Notes under the pieces: model-generated
Databases searched by the model: none
Seen by the model: the letters and a program-made list of their open reading frames with translations, nothing else
Told to the model about the DNA's origin: nothing
Part shown: positions 1 through 6,291 of the stretch, one piece after another
Position numbering within the stretch: position 1 is the first letter of the stretch
Layout of the letters: the number at the start of each line of letters is the position of its first letter
Origin: Bacteroidales bacterium
GTDB lineage: Bacteria > Bacteroidota > Bacteroidia > Bacteroidales > VadinHA17
DNA length: 6,291 nt
Assembly: GCA_025455535.1 (NCBI GenBank)
Contig: JALOMM010000095.1
Span: 1-6,291, forward strand
Direction of reading: 5' to 3'
Program-made: the position numbers and the translations under genes

Positions 1-388
1 CAATCCATCTCCACCCGTAGGCCCTGCACTGGGTTCAAAAGGTGTGAATATCATGGAGTTTTGCAAACAGTTCAATGCCCGTACACAGGACAAGGCAGGA
101 AAGGTCATACCGGTGGTAATCACCGTGTACAGTGATAAGTCATTTGAGTTCATCACCAAGACCCCACCTGTTGCAGTCCAGATTATTGAGGCTTCCAAAG
201 TGAAGAAAGGCTCACCTGAGCCTAACCGGAACAAGGTGGCATCGATAACGTGGAACCAGGTAAAGACAATTGCCGAGGATAAAATGCAGGATTTAAACTG
301 CTTCACCCTCGAGTCCGCGATGAAGATGGTGGCTGGCACGGCCAGAAGTATGGGTATCACCGTGACCGGTGCATTCCCGGGAAAATAA
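1..388 (+). CDS. rplK: 50S ribosomal protein L11 (5'-truncated by window edge)
   Basis: L11 binds the GTPase-associated region of 23S rRNA at the base of the L7/L12 stalk and takes part in factor-dependent GTP hydrolysis and the stringent response. The reading frame is open from base 2, where it encodes [20 protein letters not shown], the proline-rich N-terminal domain motif of L11. About 18 N-terminal residues lie upstream of the window, judging from the family's usual length of about 140-147; 128 codons plus the TAA stop are present. The GTG at 44 is the internal valine of that motif, not a start. The C-terminal rRNA-binding domain follows, with [19 protein letters not shown] and the ending [20 protein letters not shown]. 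The gene is 22 nt upstream of rplA, as expected for an rplK-rplA pair. Identification is secure; only the true start is unseen. Confidence 0.97.
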   Translation, partial: NPSPPVGPALGSKGVNIMEFCKQFNARTQDKAGKVIPVVITVYSDKSFEFITKTPPVAVQIIEASKVKKGSPEPNRNKVASITWNQVKTIAEDKMQDLNCFTLESAMKMVAGTARSMGITVTGAFPGK

Positions 389-410
389 CATTTAATAAGT
401 GAGTACGAAA

Positions 411-1106
411 ATGACTAAGCTTACCAAGAATCAGAAGTTTGCCCTCGAGAAAGTCGAGACAGGCAGGCTCTATACTTTGTCAGAAGCGGCAGCATTGGTA
501 AAGGATATCACTACAACTAAGTTTGATGCCTCGGTAGATATTGACGTCAGACTGGGAATCGACCCTCGTAAATCGAATCAGATGGTTCGCGGCGTCGTCT
601 CCCTTCCTCACGGTACAGGCAAGGAGGTCAGGGTTCTGGCTCTCGTTACCCCTGACAAGGAGGCTGAAGCAAGAGAGGCCGGAGCAGATCATGTGGGTCT
701 CGACGAGTGGGTTGAGAAGATCAAAGGCGGTTGGACAGATATCGACGTTATTATTACCATGCCCTCAGTGATGGGTAAGATAGGTCAGTTAGGACGAGTA
801 CTTGGTCCTCGTGGTCTCATGCCGAACCCGAAAAGCGGGACGGTGACCATGGAGATAAGTAAGGCTGTCAAGGAGGTAAAGCAGGGCAAGATCGACTTTA
901 AAGTAGACAAAGCCGGTATTGTTCATGCTTCCATCGGAAAAGTATCATTCGAACCTCATAAGATCGTAGAAAACGCCAGGGAGTTTCTCTTTATCATCAA
1001 CAAACTCAAGCCGGCCTCAGCTAAGGGAACATACATCAGAAGTATCTTCCTGTCAAGCACCATGAGCCCCGGACTGAAGGTTGATCCCAAGAGCCTTGAT
1101 GTTTAA
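411..1106 (+). CDS. rplA: 50S ribosomal protein L1
   Basis: L1 binds 23S rRNA and forms the mobile stalk that helps release deacylated tRNA from the E site. In many bacteria it also represses its own rplK-rplA mRNA. The product is 231 residues, typical of the family. The L1 signature region is visible at about residues 131-143 ([13 protein letters not shown]), and [12 protein letters not shown] and the ending [14 protein letters not shown] also fit. I chose the ATG at 411 ([16 protein letters not shown]) because bacterial L1 proteins usually begin with an M-x-K-x-x-K/R-type stretch like this. An in-frame GTG at 399 would add only MSTK, gives no better ribosome binding site, and lies 11 nt after the rplK stop. 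There is no Shine-Dalgarno sequence; GAAA directly precedes the ATG. Any L1 autoregulatory mRNA site would normally lie upstream of rplK, outside the window. Confidence 0.98.
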   Translation: MTKLTKNQKFALEKVETGRLYTLSEAAALVKDITTTKFDASVDIDVRLGIDPRKSNQMVRGVVSLPHGTGKEVRVLALVTPDKEAEAREAGADHVGLDEWVEKIKGGWTDIDVIITMPSVMGKIGQLGRVLGPRGLMPNPKSGTVTMEISKAVKEVKQGKIDFKVDKAGIVHASIGKVSFEPHKIVENAREFLFIINKLKPASAKGTYIRSIFLSSTMSPGLKVDPKSLDV

Positions 1107-1131
1107 CTGAAAGCTATAACGCAGAGAGATT

Positions 1132-1647
1132 ATGAGAAAAGAAGAGAAAACCGATATCATTAACAGTCTGGCTGGAACCCTCAGGGAGTACAGCCACTTT
1201 TACCTGACTGATACTGCACAGCTCAACGCTGCTGACACCAGTGACCTCAGAAGGAAGTGCTATGAGAACCAGATCAAGCTGGTTGTTGTAAAGAACACCC
1301 TTTTGAAGAGGGCACTGGAGCAGGCAGGCCTCGAGTGCGGAGAATTATTCCCCGTCCTTAAAGGCTCAACTGCCGTCATGTTCTCGAATAACGGAAACAC
1401 TCCCGCACGTATGATAAAGGAGTTCCGTAAATCGCATCCTAAACCACTGATAAAAGGCGCTTATATAGAGGAATCAGTCTATACAGGTGACAATCTTCTT
1501 GAGACCCTCGTGGCTCTCAAGTCAAGGGAAGAGCTCATCGGCGATATCGTCATGCTCCTTCAGTCACCCGCAAAGAACGTTATCTCTGCACTGCAGTCAG
1601 GAGGTTCAAAAATCCATGGTGTTCTGGAAACACTTTCAAAAAAGTAA
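1132..1647 (+). CDS. rplJ: 50S ribosomal protein L10
   Basis: L10 anchors the L7/L12 dimers to the 23S rRNA GTPase-associated region, forming the base of the stalk. The product is 171 residues, normal for the family (about 165-180). The N-terminal rRNA-binding globular domain starts MRKEEKTDIINSLAGTLREY, has the conserved LVVVKNTLLKRALE at residues 50-63, and LKGSTAVMFS from residue 76. The C-terminal part (REELIGDIVMLLQSPAKNVI through HGVLETLSKK) corresponds to the hinge and the long helix that binds L12 N-terminal domains. Its short length suggests room for two L12 dimers rather than three; this is inference from length only. The gene begins 25 nt after rplA and ends 37 nt before rplL. The purine stretch GAGAG at 1124-1128 lies too close to the ATG to be a convincing Shine-Dalgarno site. 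Confidence 0.97.
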   Translation: MRKEEKTDIINSLAGTLREYSHFYLTDTAQLNAADTSDLRRKCYENQIKLVVVKNTLLKRALEQAGLECGELFPVLKGSTAVMFSNNGNTPARMIKEFRKSHPKPLIKGAYIEESVYTGDNLLETLVALKSREELIGDIVMLLQSPAKNVISALQSGGSKIHGVLETLSKK

Positions 1648-1684
1648 TTATTAATTAGTTAAACACATTAAAATTCCTATAAAA
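1648..1684 (+). promoter_or_regulatory. A/T-rich translation leader of rplL
   Basis: The 37-nt gap between rplJ and rplL has only five G or C bases and ends CCTATAAAA directly before the ATG. It contains no Shine-Dalgarno sequence. In Bacteroidota, weakly structured A-rich leaders are known to favour initiation without anti-Shine-Dalgarno pairing. L12 is needed in several copies per ribosome, so a strong unstructured initiation region here is plausible. That role is inferred from composition alone. Confidence 0.4.
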
Positions 1685-2062
1685 ATGGCAGATCTTAAGA
1701 AATTTGCAGAAGAGCTGGTGAATTTAACCGTAAAAGAGGTTAACGAGCTTGCAAAAATATTGAAAGACGAGTATGGCATTGAGCCGGCAGCAGCAGCAGT
1801 AGCCGTAGCAGCCCCTGCAGCAGGCGGCGACGCTCCGGCAGCAGCTGAGAAGAGCTCCTTCGATGTCATCCTTAAAGCAGCAGGCGGCCAGAAGCTTCAG
1901 ATCGTTAAGCTTGTGAAAGACATCACAGGCCTCGGTCTTAAAGAAGCCAAAGCTGTAGTTGATGCAGCTCCTTCACCTGTAAAAGAAGGCATCTCAAAAG
2001 ATGAGGCTGAGAACATTAAGAAACAATTGGAAGAATCAGGAGCTGAAGTTGAACTTAAATAA
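1685..2062 (+). CDS. rplL: 50S ribosomal protein L7/L12
   Basis: L7/L12 forms the multicopy flexible stalk that recruits translation factors and stimulates their GTPase activity. The 125-residue product shows the family's three parts. Residues 1-33 are the helical N-terminal dimerisation and L10-binding domain ([20 protein letters not shown]). Residues 34-54 are an Ala/Pro/Gly hinge. Residues from about 55 form the factor-binding C-terminal domain, with GLGLKEAK at 82-89, [12 protein letters not shown], and the ending [10 protein letters not shown]. The ATG at 1685 matches the usual N-terminus, and no other start is competitive. An intrinsic terminator-like hairpin begins 24 nt after the TAA stop. 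With L10 encoded just upstream, this gene completes the stalk complex. The leader is extremely A/T-rich and has no Shine-Dalgarno sequence, yet this should be one of the most highly translated genes here. Confidence 0.98.
   Translation: MADLKKFAEELVNLTVKEVNELAKILKDEYGIEPAAAAVAVAAPAAGGDAPAAAEKSSFDVILKAAGGQKLQIVKLVKDITGLGLKEAKAVVDAAPSPVKEGISKDEAENIKKQLEESGAEVELK
1787..1798 (+). repeat. Short GCA codon run in the L7/L12 hinge
   Basis: Four consecutive GCA codons encode Ala35-Ala38 at the start of the hinge, followed by further GCA/GCC/GCT alanine codons up to about 1846. The hinge is a flexible spacer whose length and exact sequence vary between species, so a simple repeat here is tolerated and could slip during replication. 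It is part of rplL and not a separate element. Confidence 0.5.
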
Positions 2063-2085
2063 GTTATACCTGATCACCGGGTTAC

Positions 2086-2123
2086 AGGTTTAGTTCCGCC
2101 GTCGGGCGGAGCTAAGCCTTTTT
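2086..2123 (+). terminator. Intrinsic terminator/attenuator between rplL and rpoB
   Basis: Bases 2086-2100 pair without a bulge to 2105-2119. This gives 15 base pairs, two of them G-T (2089/2116 and 2094/2111), closed by the GTCG tetraloop at 2101-2104. The upper stem is CCGCC/GGCGG. A run of five T starts at 2119, and another run of four T follows at 2128-2131. The hairpin lies 24 nt after the rplL stop and 36 nt before the rpoB ATG. In E. coli a partial terminator at the same place lowers rpoBC transcription relative to the ribosomal genes; the same role here is inferred from position and structure. No promoter is evident between the hairpin and rpoB, which argues for partial read-through over complete termination. 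Confidence 0.75.
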
Positions 2124-2159
2124 CTCATTTTAATATAAGTTCACTTAATCCATCCATCA

Positions 2160-6291
<4,132 letters not shown>

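Noticed and set aside
44..388. GTG at 44 as the start of a 114-residue L11
   Set aside because: The frame is open to base 2 and encodes the conserved [14 protein letters not shown] motif, so the gene is truncated by the window edge and the GTG is an internal valine.
399..410. GTG at 399 as the rplA start
   Set aside because: It adds only four residues not typical of L1 and has no better ribosome binding site; the ATG at 411 gives the usual N-terminus.
473..479. TACTTTG resembling the Bacteroidota -7 promoter element
   Set aside because: It lies inside the rplA coding sequence, has one base too few between TA and TTTG, and no matching TTTG was noted at the right upstream distance.
1651..1869. 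72-residue Ala-rich open frame on the - strand over rplL
   Set aside because: Its alanine content is a by-product of reading the GC-rich hinge codons in antisense; no independent support.
2131..2136. TAATAT upstream of rpoB as a promoter -10 element
   Set aside because: It does not match the Bacteroidota TAnnTTTG pattern, and any -33 element would fall within the terminator hairpin. A separate rpoB promoter is not supported by the sequence.
2149..2159. Short CCATCCATCA direct repeat before the rpoB start
   Set aside because: It is only a 4-nt unit repeated about twice; chance is sufficient and no role is evident.

Overview
This window is a stretch of core information-processing genes, all on the + strand. 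In order it holds the 3' part of rplK (ribosomal protein L11), rplA (L1), rplJ (L10), rplL (L7/L12), rpoB (RNA polymerase beta) and the first 94 codons of rpoC (beta'). This is the classical L11-L1-L10-L12-beta-beta' cluster. It looks intact, with no mobile element, RNA gene, CRISPR array or accessory gene.

Organism: most likely a member of the Bacteroidota, plausibly near Bacteroidales. Three things point there. The 1269-residue beta subunit has the N-terminal sequence and internal insertions I associate with that phylum (family knowledge from memory, not a database result). The rpoC start, [10 protein letters not shown] followed by [14 protein letters not shown], is also of that type. None of the five gene starts visible has a GGAGG-type Shine-Dalgarno sequence, and several are preceded by A/T-rich leaders, as is usual in this phylum. 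Genus cannot be judged from what is here.

Layout: the genes are closely packed, with gaps of 22 nt (rplK-rplA), 25 nt (rplA-rplJ), 37 nt (rplJ-rplL), 97 nt (rplL-rpoB) and 40 nt (rpoB-rpoC). Only the rplL-rpoB gap holds clear non-coding structure: a 15-bp hairpin with a 4-nt loop followed by a T run. It sits 24 nt after the rplL stop and is best read as an intrinsic terminator acting as a partial attenuator. The ribosomal genes would then be transcribed more than the polymerase genes, while rpoB-rpoC stay in the same transcription unit. No Bacteroidota-type promoter (TTTG / TAnnTTTG) was found by eye in the gaps, so the likely promoter lies upstream of the window.

How the genes work together: L11, L10 and L12 form the GTPase-associated region and stalk of the large ribosomal subunit, L1 forms the mobile stalk on the opposite (E-site) side, and beta with beta' forms the catalytic core of RNA polymerase. 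I found no sign of a previously undescribed system. The points worth a second look are the rplL-rpoB hairpin, the lack of room for a separate L10 leader, the contrast between translation leaders, and the lineage-variable insertion in beta.
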